From: Nemertoderma westbladi
Taxonomy: Eukaryota > Xenacoelomorpha > Nemertodermatida > Nemertodermatidae
Direction of reading: 5' to 3'
DNA length: 48,294 nt
NCBI GenBank assembly: GCA_032718475.1
Contig: JAUCBJ010000716.1
Span: 1 to 48,294, forward strand
The notes under the pieces were generated by a model. It worked only from the letters and a program-made list of their open reading frames with translations. It was not told where the DNA came from and did no database searches. Both the position numbers and the translations under genes were made by a program. Numbering within the stretch: position 1 is the first letter of the stretch; every line of letters begins with the position of its first letter. Below, piece by piece: positions 13,924 through 29,100 of this stretch.

Positions 13924-16900
13924 AATCTAGGAATTTATAGAAGGGGAGAAGAATACAATATACAAGAGAATCTAGGAATTTATAGAAGGGGAGAAGAATA
14001 CAATATACAAGAGAATCTAGGAATTTATAGAAGGGGAGAAGAATACAATATACAAGAGAATCTAGGAATTTATAGAAGGGGAGAAGAATACAATATACAA
14101 GAGAATCTAGGAATTTATAGAAGGGGAGAAGAATACAATATACAAGAGAATCTAGGAATTTATAGAAGGGGAGAAGAATACAATATACAAGAGAATCTAG
14201 GAATTTATAGAAGGGGAGAAGAATACAATATACAAGAGAATCTAGGAATTTATAGAAGGGGAGAAGAATACAATATACAAGAGAATCTAGGAATTTATAG
14301 AAGGGGAGAAGAATACAATATACAAGAGAATCTAGGAATTTATAGAAGGGGAGAAGAATACAATATACAAGAGAATCTAGGAATTTATAGAAGGGGAGAA
14401 GAATACAATATACAAGAGAATCTAGGAATTTATAGAAGGGGAGAAGAATACAATATACAAGAGAATCTAGGAATTTATAGAAGGGGAGAAGAATACAATA
14501 TACAAGAGAATCTAGGAATTTATAGAAGGGGAGAAGAATACAATATACAAGAGAATCTAGGAATTTATAGAAGGGGAGAAGAATACAATATACAAGAGAA
14601 TCTAGGAATTTATAGAAGGGGAGAAGAATACAATATACAAGAGAATCTAGGAATTTATAGAAGGGGAGAAGAATACAATATACAAGAGAATCTAGGAATT
14701 TATAGAAGGGGAGAAGAATACAATATACAAGAGAATCTAGGAATTTATAGAAGGGGAGAAGAATACAATATACAAGAGAATCTAGGAATTTATAGAAGGG
14801 GAGAAGAATACAATATACAAGAGAATCTAGGAATTTATAGAAGGGGAGAAGAATACAATATACAAGAGAATCTAGGAATTTATAGAAGGGGAGAAGAATA
14901 CAATATACAAGAGAATCTAGGAATTTATAGAAGGGGAGAAGAATACAATATACAAGAGAATCTAGGAATTTATAGAAGGGGAGAAGAATACAATATACAA
15001 GAGAATCTAGGAATTTATAGAAGGGGAGAAGAATACAATATACAAGAGAATCTAGGAATTTATAGAAGGGGAGAAGAATACAATATACAAGAGAATCTAG
15101 GAATTTATAGAAGGGGAGAAGAATACAATATACAAGAGAATCTAGGAATTTATAGAAGGGGAGAAGAATACAATATACAAGAGAATCTAGGAATTTATAG
15201 AAGGGGAGAAGAATACAATATACAAGAGAATCTAGGAATTTATAGAAGGGGAGAAGAATACAATATACAAGAGAATCTAGGAATTTATAGAAGGGGAGAA
15301 GAATACAATATACAAGAGAATCTAGGAATTTATAGAAGGGGAGAAGAATACAATATACAAGAGAATCTAGGAATTTATAGAAGGGGAGAAGAATACAATA
15401 TACAAGAGAATCTAGGAATTTATAGAAGGGGAGAAGAATACAATATACAAGAGAATCTAGGAATTTATAGAAGGGGAGAAGAATACAATATACAAGAGAA
15501 TCTAGGAATTTATAGAAGGGGAGAAGAATACAATATACAAGAGAATCTAGGAATTTATAGAAGGGGAGAAGAATACAATATACAAGAGAATCTAGGAATT
15601 TATAGAAGGGGAGAAGAATACAATATACAAGAGAATCTAGGAATTTATAGAAGGGGAGAAGAATACAATATACAAGAGAATCTAGGAATTTATAGAAGGG
15701 GAGAAGAATACAATATACAAGAGAATCTAGGAATTTATAGAAGGGGAGAAGAATACAATATACAAGAGAATCTAGGAATTTATAGAAGGGGAGAAGAATA
15801 CAATATACAAGAGAATCTAGGAATTTATAGAAGGGGAGAAGAATACAATATACAAGAGAATCTAGGAATTTATAGAAGGGGAGAAGAATACAATATACAA
15901 GAGAATCTAGGAATTTATAGAAGGGGAGAAGAATACAATATACAAGAGAATCTAGGAATTTATAGAAGGGGAGAAGAATACAATATACAAGAGAATCTAG
16001 GAATTTATAGAAGGGGAGAAGAATACAATATACAAGAGAATCTAGGAATTTATAGAAGGGGAGAAGAATACAATATACAAGAGAATCTAGGAATTTATAG
16101 AAGGGGAGAAGAATACAATATACAAGAGAATCTAGGAATTTATAGAAGGGGAGAAGAATACAATATACAAGAGAATCTAGGAATTTATAGAAGGGGAGAA
16201 GAATACAATATACAAGAGAATCTAGGAATTTATAGAAGGGGAGAAGAATACAATATACAAGAGAATCTAGGAATTTATAGAAGGGGAGAAGAATACAATA
16301 TACAAGAGAATCTAGGAATTTATAGAAGGGGAGAAGAATACAATATACAAGAGAATCTAGGAATTTATAGAAGGGGAGAAGAATACAATATACAAGAGAA
16401 TCTAGGAATTTATAGAAGGGGAGAAGAATACAATATACAAGAGAATCTAGGAATTTATAGAAGGGGAGAAGAATACAATATACAAGAGAATCTAGGAATT
16501 TATAGAAGGGGAGAAGAATACAATATACAAGAGAATCTAGGAATTTATAGAAGGGGAGAAGAATACAATATACAAGAGAATCTAGGAATTTATAGAAGGG
16601 GAGAAGAATACAATATACAAGAGAATCTAGGAATTTATAGAAGGGGAGAAGAATACAATATACAAGAGAATCTAGGAATTTATAGAAGGGGAGAAGAATA
16701 CAATATACAAGAGAATCTAGGAATTTATAGAAGGGGAGAAGAATACAATATACAAGAGAATCTAGGAATTTATAGAAGGGGAGAAGAATACAATATACAA
16801 GAGAATCTAGGAATTTATAGAAGGGGAGAAGAATACAATATACAAGAGAATCTAGGAATTTATAGAAGGGGAGAAGAATACAATATACAAGAGAATCTAG

Positions 16901-17612
16901 GAATTTATAGAAGGGGAGAAGAATACAATATACAAGAGAATCTAGGAATTTATAGAAGGGGAGAAGAATACAATATACAAGAGAATCTAGGAATTTATAG
17001 AAGGGGAGAAGAATACAATATACAAGAGAATCTAGGAATTTATAGAAGGGGAGAAGAATACAATATACAAGAGAATCTAGGAATTTATAGAAGGGGAGAA
17101 GAATACAATATACAAGAGAATCTAGGAATTTATAGAAGGGGAGAAGAATACAATATACAAGAGAATCTAGGAATTTATAGAAGGGGAGAAGAATACAATA
17201 TACAAGAGAATCTAGGAATTTATAGAAGGGGAGAAGAATACAATATACAAGAGAATCTAGGAATTTATAGAAGGGGAGAAGAATACAATATACAAGAGAA
17301 TCTAGGAATTTATAGAAGGGGAGAAGAATACAATATACAAGAGAATCTAGGAATTTATAGAAGGGGAGAAGAATACAATATACAAGAGAATCTAGGAATT
17401 TATAGAAGGGGAGAAGAATACAATATACAAGAGAATCTAGGAATTTATAGAAGGGGAGAAGAATACAATATACAAGAGAATCTAGGAATTTATAGAAGGG
17501 GAGAAGAATACAATATACAAGAGAATCTAGGAATTTATAGAAGGGGAGAAGAATACAATATACAAGAGAATCTAGGAATTTATAGAAGGGGAGAAGAATA
17601 CAATATACAAGA
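13924..17612 (+). repeat. Identical-unit block of the array (3689 bp)
   Basis: Between the D variants at 13923 and 17613 every unit reads as consensus, about 82 unit lengths. With 1-3797 this is one of the two longest perfect runs in the window. It ends abruptly at a variant-rich block. Confidence 0.88.
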
Positions 17613-17955
17613 TAATCTAGGAATTTATAGAAGGGGAGAAGAATACAATATACAAGAGAATCTAGGAATTTATAGAAGGGAAGAATAATACAATATACAA
17701 GAGAATCTAGGAATTTATAGAAGGGGAGAAGAATACAATATACAAGAGAATCTAGGAATTTATAGAAGGGAAGAAGAATACAATATACAAGAGAATCTAG
17801 GAATTTATAGAAGGGAAGAAGAATACAATATACAAGATAATCTAGGAATTTATAGAAGGGGAGAAGAATACAATATACAAGAGAATCTAGGAATTTATAG
17901 AAGGGAAGAAGAATACAATATACAAGAGAATGTAGGAATTTATAGAAGGGGAGAA
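17596..17955 (+). repeat. 8-unit higher-order motif, partly reverted copy
   Basis: The unit string is D, A, *, A, A, D, A, V, followed by D. It matches the 8-unit motif D, A, *V, A, A, D, A, *V but lacks V in the third unit and * in the eighth. Single variants lost from an otherwise preserved order point to short gene-conversion tracts or back-replacement by consensus units. Confidence 0.8.
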
Positions 17956-20900
17956 GAATACAATATACAAGATAATCTAGGAATTTATAGAAGGGGAGAA
18001 GAATACAATATACAAGAGAATCTAGGAATTTATAGAAGGGAAGAAGAATACAATATACAAGAGAATCTAGGAATTTATAGAAGGGGAGAAGAATACAATA
18101 TACAAGAGAATCTAGGAATTTATAGAAGGGGAGAAGAATACAATATACAAGAGAATCTAGGAATTTATAGAAGGGGAGAAGAATACAATATACAAGAGAA
18201 TCTAGGAATTTATAGAAGGGGAGAAGAATACAATATACAAGAGAATCTAGGAATTTATAGAAGGGGAGAAGAATACAATATACAAGAGAATCTAGGAATT
18301 TATAGAAGGGAAGAAGAATACAATATACAAGAGAATCTAGGAATTTATAGAAGGGGAGAAGAATACAATATACAAGAGAATCTAGGAATTTATAGAAGGG
18401 GAGAAGAATACAATATACAAGAGAATCTAGGAATTTATAGAAGGGAAGAATAATACAATATACAAGAGAATGTAGGAATTTATAGAAGGGGAGAAGAATA
18501 CAATATACAAGAGAATCTAGGAATTTATAGAAGGGAAGAAGAATACAATATACAAGAGAATCTAGGAATTTATAGAAGGGGAGAAGAATACAATATACAA
18601 GATAATCTAGGAATTTATAGAAGGGGAGAAGAATACAATATACAAGAGAATCTAGGAATTTATAGAAGGGAAGAATAATACAATATACAAGAGAATGTAG
18701 GAATTTATAGAAGGGGAGAAGAATACAATATACAAGAGAATCTAGGAATTTATAGAAGGGAAGAAGAATACAATATACAAGAGAATCTAGGAATTTATAG
18801 AAGGGAAGAAGAATACAATATACAAGATAATCTAGGAATTTATAGAAGGGGAGAAGAATACAATATACAAGAGAATCTAGGAATTTATAGAAGGGAAGAA
18901 TAATACAATATACAAGAGAATGTAGGAATTTATAGAAGGGGAGAAGAATACAATATACAAGATAATCTAGGAATTTATAGAAGGGGAGAAGAATACAATA
19001 TACAAGAGAATCTAGGAATTTATAGAAGGGGAGAAGAATACAATATACAAGAGAATGTAGGAATTTATAGAAGGGGAGAAGAATACAATATACAAGAGAA
19101 TCTAGGAATTTATAGAAGGGGAGAAGAATACAATATACAAGATAATCTAGGAATTTATAGAAGGGGAGAAGAATACAATATACAAGAGAATGTAGGAATT
19201 TATAGAAGGGGAGAAGAATACAATATACAAGAGAATCTAGGAATTTATAGAAGGGGAGAAGAATACAATATACAAGAGAATCTAGGAATTTATAGAAGGG
19301 AAGAAGAATACAATATACAAGAGAATCTAGGAATTTATAGAAGGGGAGAAGAATACAATATACAAGAGAATCTAGGAATTTATAGAAGGGGAGAAGAATA
19401 CAATATACAAGAGAATCTAGGAATTTATAGAAGGGAAGAATAATACAATATACAAGAGAATCTAGGAATTTATAGAAGGGGAGAAGAATACAATATACAA
19501 GAGAATCTAGGAATTTATAGAAGGGGAGAAGAATACAATATACAAGAGAATCTAGGAATTTATAGAAGGGGAGAAGAATACAATATACAAGAGAATCTAG
19601 GAATTTATAGAAGGGGAGAAGAATACAATATACAAGAGAATCTAGGAATTTATAGAAGGGGAGAAGAATACAATATACAAGAGAATCTAGGAATTTATAG
19701 AAGGGGAGAAGAATACAATATACAAGAGAATCTAGGAATTTATAGAAGGGGAGAAGAATACAATATACAAGAGAATCTAGGAATTTATAGAAGGGGAGAA
19801 GAATACAATATACAAGAGAATCTAGGAATTTATAGAAGGGGAGAAGAATACAATATACAAGAGAATCTAGGAATTTATAGAAGGGGAGAAGAATACAATA
19901 TACAAGAGAATCTAGGAATTTATAGAAGGGGAGAAGAATACAATATACAAGAGAATCTAGGAATTTATAGAAGGGGAGAAGAATACAATATACAAGAGAA
20001 TCTAGGAATTTATAGAAGGGAAGAAGAATACAATATACAAGAGAATCTAGGAATTTATAGAAGGGGAGAAGAATACAATATACAAGAGAATCTAGGAATT
20101 TATAGAAGGGGAGAAGAATACAATATACAAGATAATCTAGGAATTTATAGAAGGGAAGAAGAATACAATATACAAGAGAATGTAGGAATTTATAGAAGGG
20201 GAGAAGAATACAATATACAAGAGAATCTAGGAATTTATAGAAGGGGAGAAGAATACAATATACAAGATAATCTAGGAATTTATAGAAGGGGAGAAGAATA
20301 CAATATACAAGAGAATGTAGGAATTTATAGAAGGGGAGAAGAATACAATATACAAGAGAATCTAGGAATTTATAGAAGGGGAGAAGAATACAATATACAA
20401 GAGAATCTAGGAATTTATAGAAGGGGAGAAGAATACAATATACAAGAGAATCTAGGAATTTATAGAAGGGGAGAAGAATACAATATACAAGATAATCTAG
20501 GAATTTATAGAAGGGGAGAAGAATACAATATACAAGAGAATCTAGGAATTTATAGAAGGGAAGAATAATACAATATACAAGAGAATCTAGGAATTTATAG
20601 AAGGGGAGAAGAATACAATATACAAGAGAATCTAGGAATTTATAGAAGGGAAGAAGAATACAATATACAAGAGAATCTAGGAATTTATAGAAGGGAAGAA
20701 TAATACAATATACAAGAGAATGTAGGAATTTATAGAAGGGGAGAAGAATACAATATACAAGAGAATCTAGGAATTTATAGAAGGGGAGAAGAATACAATA
20801 TACAAGAGAATCTAGGAATTTATAGAAGGGGAGAAGAATACAATATACAAGATAATCTAGGAATTTATAGAAGGGGAGAAGAATACAATATACAAGAGAA

Positions 20901-23150
20901 TCTAGGAATTTATAGAAGGGAAGAATAATACAATATACAAGAGAATGTAGGAATTTATAGAAGGGGAGAAGAATACAATATACAAGAGAATCTAGGAATT
21001 TATAGAAGGGGAGAAGAATACAATATACAAGAGAATCTAGGAATTTATAGAAGGGAAGAAGAATACAATATACAAGATAATCTAGGAATTTATAGAAGGG
21101 GAGAAGAATACAATATACAAGAGAATCTAGGAATTTATAGAAGGGAAGAAGAATACAATATACAAGAGAATCTAGGAATTTATAGAAGGGGAGAAGAATA
21201 CAATATACAAGAGAATCTAGGAATTTATAGAAGGGGAGAAGAATACAATATACAAGAGAATCTAGGAATTTATAGAAGGGAAGAATAATACAATATACAA
21301 GAGAATCTAGGAATTTATAGAAGGGGAGAAGAATACAATATACAAGAGAATCTAGGAATTTATAGAAGGGGAGAAGAATACAATATACAAGAGAATCTAG
21401 GAATTTATAGAAGGGGAGAAGAATACAATATACAAGAGAATCTAGGAATTTATAGAAGGGGAGAAGAATACAATATACAAGAGAATCTAGGAATTTATAG
21501 AAGGGGAGAAGAATACAATATACAAGAGAATCTAGGAATTTATAGAAGGGAAGAAGAATACAATATACAAGATAATCTAGGAATTTATAGAAGGGGAGAA
21601 GAATACAATATACAAGAGAATCTAGGAATTTATAGAAGGGGAGAAGAATACAATATACAAGAGAATCTAGGAATTTATAGAAGGGGAGAAGAATACAATA
21701 TACAAGAGAATCTAGGAATTTATAGAAGGGGAGAAGAATACAATATACAAGAGAATCTAGGAATTTATAGAAGGGGAGAAGAATACAATATACAAGATAA
21801 TCTAGGAATTTATAGAAGGGGAGAAGAATACAATATACAAGAGAATCTAGGAATTTATAGAAGGGAAGAAGAATACAATATACAAGAGAATCTAGGAATT
21901 TATAGAAGGGGAGAAGAATACAATATACAAGAGAATCTAGGAATTTATAGAAGGGGAGAAGAATACAATATACAAGAGAATCTAGGAATTTATAGAAGGG
22001 GAGAAGAATACAATATACAAGATAATCTAGGAATTTATAGAAGGGGAGAAGAATACAATATACAAGAGAATCTAGGAATTTATAGAAGGGAAGAATAATA
22101 CAATATACAAGAGAATGTAGGAATTTATAGAAGGGGAGAAGAATACAATATACAAGAGAATCTAGGAATTTATAGAAGGGGAGAAGAATACAATATACAA
22201 GAGAATCTAGGAATTTATAGAAGGGGAGAAGAATACAATATACAAGAGAATCTAGGAATTTATAGAAGGGGAGAAGAATACAATATACAAGAGAATCTAG
22301 GAATTTATAGAAGGGGAGAAGAATACAATATACAAGAGAATCTAGGAATTTATAGAAGGGGAGAAGAATACAATATACAAGATAATCTAGGAATTTATAG
22401 AAGGGGAGAAGAATACAATATACAAGAGAATCTAGGAATTTATAGAAGGGAAGAAGAATACAATATACAAGAGAATCTAGGAATTTATAGAAGGGGAGAA
22501 GAATACAATATACAAGAGAATCTAGGAATTTATAGAAGGGGAGAAGAATACAATATACAAGAGAATCTAGGAATTTATAGAAGGGGAGAAGAATACAATA
22601 TACAAGAGAATCTAGGAATTTATAGAAGGGGAGAAGAATACAATATACAAGAGAATCTAGGAATTTATAGAAGGGAAGAAGAATACAATATACAAGAGAA
22701 TCTAGGAATTTATAGAAGGGGAGAAGAATACAATATACAAGATAATCTAGGAATTTATAGAAGGGGAGAAGAATACAATATACAAGAGAATCTAGGAATT
22801 TATAGAAGGGAAGAAGAATACAATATACAAGAGAATCTAGGAATTTATAGAAGGGGAGAAGAATACAATATACAAGAGAATCTAGGAATTTATAGAAGGG
22901 GAGAAGAATACAATATACAAGAGAATCTAGGAATTTATAGAAGGGGAGAAGAATACAATATACAAGAGAATCTAGGAATTTATAGAAGGGGAGAAGAATA
23001 CAATATACAAGAGAATCTAGGAATTTATAGAAGGGGAGAAGAATACAATATACAAGAGAATCTAGGAATTTATAGAAGGGGAGAAGAATACAATATACAA
23101 GAGAATCTAGGAATTTATAGAAGGGAAGAAGAATACAATATACAAGAGAA
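17956..23150 (+). repeat. Variant-rich central block of the array
   Basis: Units with A, D, * and V are interspersed here in many combinations, including V without * (for example the units at 19051, 19171, 20161 and 20296) and * without V (19441, 20566, 21286). The block includes the 8-unit motif at 18586-18945 and a related string D, A, *, A, A, *V at 20476-20745. The edge-specific variants (C13G, T29C, G25A) are absent. From about 23151 the array returns to sparse variants. Confidence 0.82.
18586..18945 (+). repeat. 8-unit (360-bp) higher-order motif, complete copy without K
   Basis: The unit string is D, A, *V, A, A, D, A, *V, followed by D. It equals the second half of the 14-unit composite at 6706, 34516 and 36001, except that the K (G35A) changes are absent. 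It is about 11.6 kb from the left composite and 16 kb from the next one. Confidence 0.87.
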
Positions 23151-26100
23151 TCTAGGAATTTATAGAAGGGGAGAAGAATACAATATACAAGAGAATCTAG
23201 GAATTTATAGAAGGGGAGAAGAATACAATATACAAGAGAATCTAGGAATTTATAGAAGGGGAGAAGAATACAATATACAAGAGAATCTAGGAATTTATAG
23301 AAGGGGAGAAGAATACAATATACAAGAGAATCTAGGAATTTATAGAAGGGGAGAAGAATACAATATACAAGAGAATCTAGGAATTTATAGAAGGGGAGAA
23401 GAATACAATATACAAGAGAATCTAGGAATTTATAGAAGGGGAGAAGAATACAATATACAAGAGAATCTAGGAATTTATAGAAGGGGAGAAGAATACAATA
23501 TACAAGAGAATCTAGGAATTTATAGAAGGGGAGAAGAATACAATATACAAGAGAATCTAGGAATTTATAGAAGGGGAGAAGAATACAATATACAAGAGAA
23601 TCTAGGAATTTATAGAAGGGGAGAAGAATACAATATACAAGAGAATCTAGGAATTTATAGAAGGGGAGAAGAATACAATATACAAGAGAATCTAGGAATT
23701 TATAGAAGGGGAGAAGAATACAATATACAAGAGAATCTAGGAATTTATAGAAGGGGAGAAGAATACAATATACAAGAGAATCTAGGAATTTATAGAAGGG
23801 GAGAAGAATACAATATACAAGAGAATCTAGGAATTTATAGAAGGGGAGAAGAATACAATATACAAGATAATCTAGGAATTTATAGAAGGGGAGAAGAATA
23901 CAATATACAAGAGAATCTAGGAATTTATAGAAGGGGAGAAGAATACAATATACAAGAGAATCTAGGAATTTATAGAAGGGGAGAAGAATACAATATACAA
24001 GAGAATCTAGGAATTTATAGAAGGGGAGAAGAATACAATATACAAGAGAATCTAGGAATTTATAGAAGGGGAGAAGAATACAATATACAAGAGAATCTAG
24101 GAATTTATAGAAGGGGAGAAGAATACAATATACAAGAGAATCTAGGAATTTATAGAAGGGGAGAAGAATACAATATACAAGAGAATCTAGGAATTTATAG
24201 AAGGGGAGAAGAATACAATATACAAGAGAATCTAGGAATTTATAGAAGGGGAGAAGAATACAATATACAAGAGAATCTAGGAATTTATAGAAGGGGAGAA
24301 GAATACAATATACAAGAGAATCTAGGAATTTATAGAAGGGGAGAAGAATACAATATACAAGAGAATCTAGGAATTTATAGAAGGGGAGAAGAATACAATA
24401 TACAAGAGAATCTAGGAATTTATAGAAGGGGAGAAGAATACAATATACAAGAGAATCTAGGAATTTATAGAAGGGGAGAAGAATACAATATACAAGAGAA
24501 TCTAGGAATTTATAGAAGGGGAGAAGAATACAATATACAAGAGAATCTAGGAATTTATAGAAGGGGAGAAGAATACAATATACAAGAGAATCTAGGAATT
24601 TATAGAAGGGGAGAAGAATACAATATACAAGAGAATCTAGGAATTTATAGAAGGGGAGAAGAATACAATATACAAGAGAATCTAGGAATTTATAGAAGGG
24701 GAGAAGAATACAATATACAAGATAATCTAGGAATTTATAGAAGGGGAGAAGAATACAATATACAAGAGAATCTAGGAATTTATAGAAGGGGAGAAGAATA
24801 CAATATACAAGAGAATCTAGGAATTTATAGAAGGGGAGAAGAATACAATATACAAGAGAATCTAGGAATTTATAGAAGGGGAGAAGAATACAATATACAA
24901 GAGAATCTAGGAATTTATAGAAGGGGAGAAGAATACAATATACAAGAGAATCTAGGAATTTATAGAAGGGGAGAAGAATACAATATACAAGAGAATCTAG
25001 GAATTTATAGAAGGGGAGAAGAATACAATATACAAGAGAATCTAGGAATTTATAGAAGGGGAGAAGAATACAATATACAAGAGAATCTAGGAATTTATAG
25101 AAGGGGAGAAGAATACAATATACAAGATAATCTAGGAATTTATAGAAGGGGAGAAGAATACAATATACAAGAGAATCTAGGAATTTATAGAAGGGAAGAA
25201 TAATACAATATACAAGAGAATGTAGGAATTTATAGAAGGGGAGAAGAATACAATATACAAGAGAATCTAGGAATTTATAGAAGGGGAGAAGAATACAATA
25301 TACAAGAGAATCTAGGAATTTATAGAAGGGGAGAAGAATACAATATACAAGAGAATCTAGGAATTTATAGAAGGGAAGAAGAATACAATATACAAGAGAA
25401 TCTAGGAATTTATAGAAGGGGAGAAGAATACAATATACAAGAGAATCTAGGAATTTATAGAAGGGGAGAAGAATACAATATACAAGAGAATCTAGGAATT
25501 TATAGAAGGGGAGAAGAATACAATATACAAGAGAATCTAGGAATTTATAGAAGGGGAGAAGAATACAATATACAAGAGAATCTAGGAATTTATAGAAGGG
25601 GAGAAGAATACAATATACAAGAGAATCTAGGAATTTATAGAAGGGGAGAAGAATACAATATACAAGAGAATCTAGGAATTTATAGAAGGGGAGAAGAATA
25701 CAATATACAAGAGAATCTAGGAATTTATAGAAGGGGAGAAGAATACAATATACAAGAGAATCTAGGAATTTATAGAAGGGAAGAAGAATACAATATACAA
25801 GAGAATCTAGGAATTTATAGAAGGGGAGAAGAATACAATATACAAGAGAATCTAGGAATTTATAGAAGGGGAGAAGAATACAATATACAAGAGAATCTAG
25901 GAATTTATAGAAGGGGAGAAGAATACAATATACAAGAGAATCTAGGAATTTATAGAAGGGGAGAAGAATACAATATACAAGAGAATCTAGGAATTTATAG
26001 AAGGGGAGAAGAATACAATATACAAGAGAATCTAGGAATTTATAGAAGGGGAGAAGAATACAATATACAAGAGAATCTAGGAATTTATAGAAGGGGAGAA

Positions 26101-29100
26101 GAATACAATATACAAGAGAATCTAGGAATTTATAGAAGGGGAGAAGAATACAATATACAAGAGAATCTAGGAATTTATAGAAGGGGAGAAGAATACAATA
26201 TACAAGAGAATCTAGGAATTTATAGAAGGGGAGAAGAATACAATATACAAGAGAATCTAGGAATTTATAGAAGGGGAGAAGAATACAATATACAAGAGAA
26301 TCTAGGAATTTATAGAAGGGGAGAAGAATACAATATACAAGAGAATCTAGGAATTTATAGAAGGGGAGAAGAATACAATATACAAGAGAATCTAGGAATT
26401 TATAGAAGGGGAGAAGAATACAATATACAAGAGAATCTAGGAATTTATAGAAGGGGAGAAGAATACAATATACAAGAGAATCTAGGAATTTATAGAAGGG
26501 GAGAAGAATACAATATACAAGAGAATCTAGGAATTTATAGAAGGGGAGAAGAATACAATATACAAGAGAATCTAGGAATTTATAGAAGGGGAGAAGAATA
26601 CAATATACAAGAGAATCTAGGAATTTATAGAAGGGGAGAAGAATACAATATACAAGATAATCTAGGAATTTATAGAAGGGGAGAAGAATACAATATACAA
26701 GAGAATCTAGGAATTTATAGAAGGGGAGAAGAATACAATATACAAGAGAATCTAGGAATTTATAGAAGGGGAGAAGAATACAATATACAAGAGAATCTAG
26801 GAATTTATAGAAGGGGAGAAGAATACAATATACAAGAGAATCTAGGAATTTATAGAAGGGGAGAAGAATACAATATACAAGAGAATCTAGGAATTTATAG
26901 AAGGGGAGAAGAATACAATATACAAGAGAATCTAGGAATTTATAGAAGGGGAGAAGAATACAATATACAAGAGAATCTAGGAATTTATAGAAGGGGAGAA
27001 GAATACAATATACAAGAGAATCTAGGAATTTATAGAAGGGGAGAAGAATACAATATACAAGAGAATCTAGGAATTTATAGAAGGGGAGAAGAATACAATA
27101 TACAAGAGAATCTAGGAATTTATAGAAGGGGAGAAGAATACAATATACAAGAGAATCTAGGAATTTATAGAAGGGGAGAAGAATACAATATACAAGAGAA
27201 TCTAGGAATTTATAGAAGGGGAGAAGAATACAATATACAAGAGAATCTAGGAATTTATAGAAGGGGAGAAGAATACAATATACAAGAGAATCTAGGAATT
27301 TATAGAAGGGGAGAAGAATACAATATACAAGAGAATCTAGGAATTTATAGAAGGGGAGAAGAATACAATATACAAGAGAATCTAGGAATTTATAGAAGGG
27401 GAGAAGAATACAATATACAAGAGAATCTAGGAATTTATAGAAGGGGAGAAGAATACAATATACAAGAGAATCTAGGAATTTATAGAAGGGGAGAAGAATA
27501 CAATATACAAGAGAATCTAGGAATTTATAGAAGGGGAGAAGAATACAATATACAAGAGAATCTAGGAATTTATAGAAGGGGAGAAGAATACAATATACAA
27601 GAGAATCTAGGAATTTATAGAAGGGGAGAAGAATACAATATACAAGAGAATCTAGGAATTTATAGAAGGGGAGAAGAATACAATATACAAGAGAATCTAG
27701 GAATTTATAGAAGGGGAGAAGAATACAATATACAAGAGAATCTAGGAATTTATAGAAGGGGAGAAGAATACAATATACAAGAGAATCTAGGAATTTATAG
27801 AAGGGGAGAAGAATACAATATACAAGAGAATCTAGGAATTTATAGAAGGGGAGAAGAATACAATATACAAGAGAATCTAGGAATTTATAGAAGGGGAGAA
27901 GAATACAATATACAAGAGAATCTAGGAATTTATAGAAGGGGAGAAGAATACAATATACAAGAGAATCTAGGAATTTATAGAAGGGAAGAAGAATACAATA
28001 TACAAGAGAATCTAGGAATTTATAGAAGGGGAGAAGAATACAATATACAAGAGAATCTAGGAATTTATAGAAGGGGAGAAGAATACAATATACAAGAGAA
28101 TCTAGGAATTTATAGAAGGGGAGAAGAATACAATATACAAGAGAATCTAGGAATTTATAGAAGGGGAGAAGAATACAATATACAAGAGAATCTAGGAATT
28201 TATAGAAGGGGAGAAGAATACAATATACAAGAGAATCTAGGAATTTATAGAAGGGGAGAAGAATACAATATACAAGAGAATCTAGGAATTTATAGAAGGG
28301 GAGAAGAATACAATATACAAGAGAATCTAGGAATTTATAGAAGGGGAGAAGAATACAATATACAAGAGAATCTAGGAATTTATAGAAGGGGAGAAGAATA
28401 CAATATACAAGAGAATCTAGGAATTTATAGAAGGGGAGAAGAATACAATATACAAGAGAATCTAGGAATTTATAGAAGGGGAGAAGAATACAATATACAA
28501 GAGAATCTAGGAATTTATAGAAGGGGAGAAGAATACAATATACAAGAGAATCTAGGAATTTATAGAAGGGGAGAAGAATACAATATACAAGAGAATCTAG
28601 GAATTTATAGAAGGGGAGAAGAATACAATATACAAGAGAATCTAGGAATTTATAGAAGGGGAGAAGAATACAATATACAAGAGAATCTAGGAATTTATAG
28701 AAGGGGAGAAGAATACAATATACAAGAGAATCTAGGAATTTATAGAAGGGGAGAAGAATACAATATACAAGAGAATCTAGGAATTTATAGAAGGGGAGAA
28801 GAATACAATATACAAGAGAATCTAGGAATTTATAGAAGGGGAGAAGAATACAATATACAAGAGAATCTAGGAATTTATAGAAGGGGAGAAGAATACAATA
28901 TACAAGATAATCTAGGAATTTATAGAAGGGGAGAAGAATACAATATACAAGAGAATCTAGGAATTTATAGAAGGGGAGAAGAATACAATATACAAGAGAA
29001 TCTAGGAATTTATAGAAGGGGAGAAGAATACAATATACAAGAGAATCTAGGAATTTATAGAAGGGGAGAAGAATACAATATACAAGAGAATCTAGGAATT

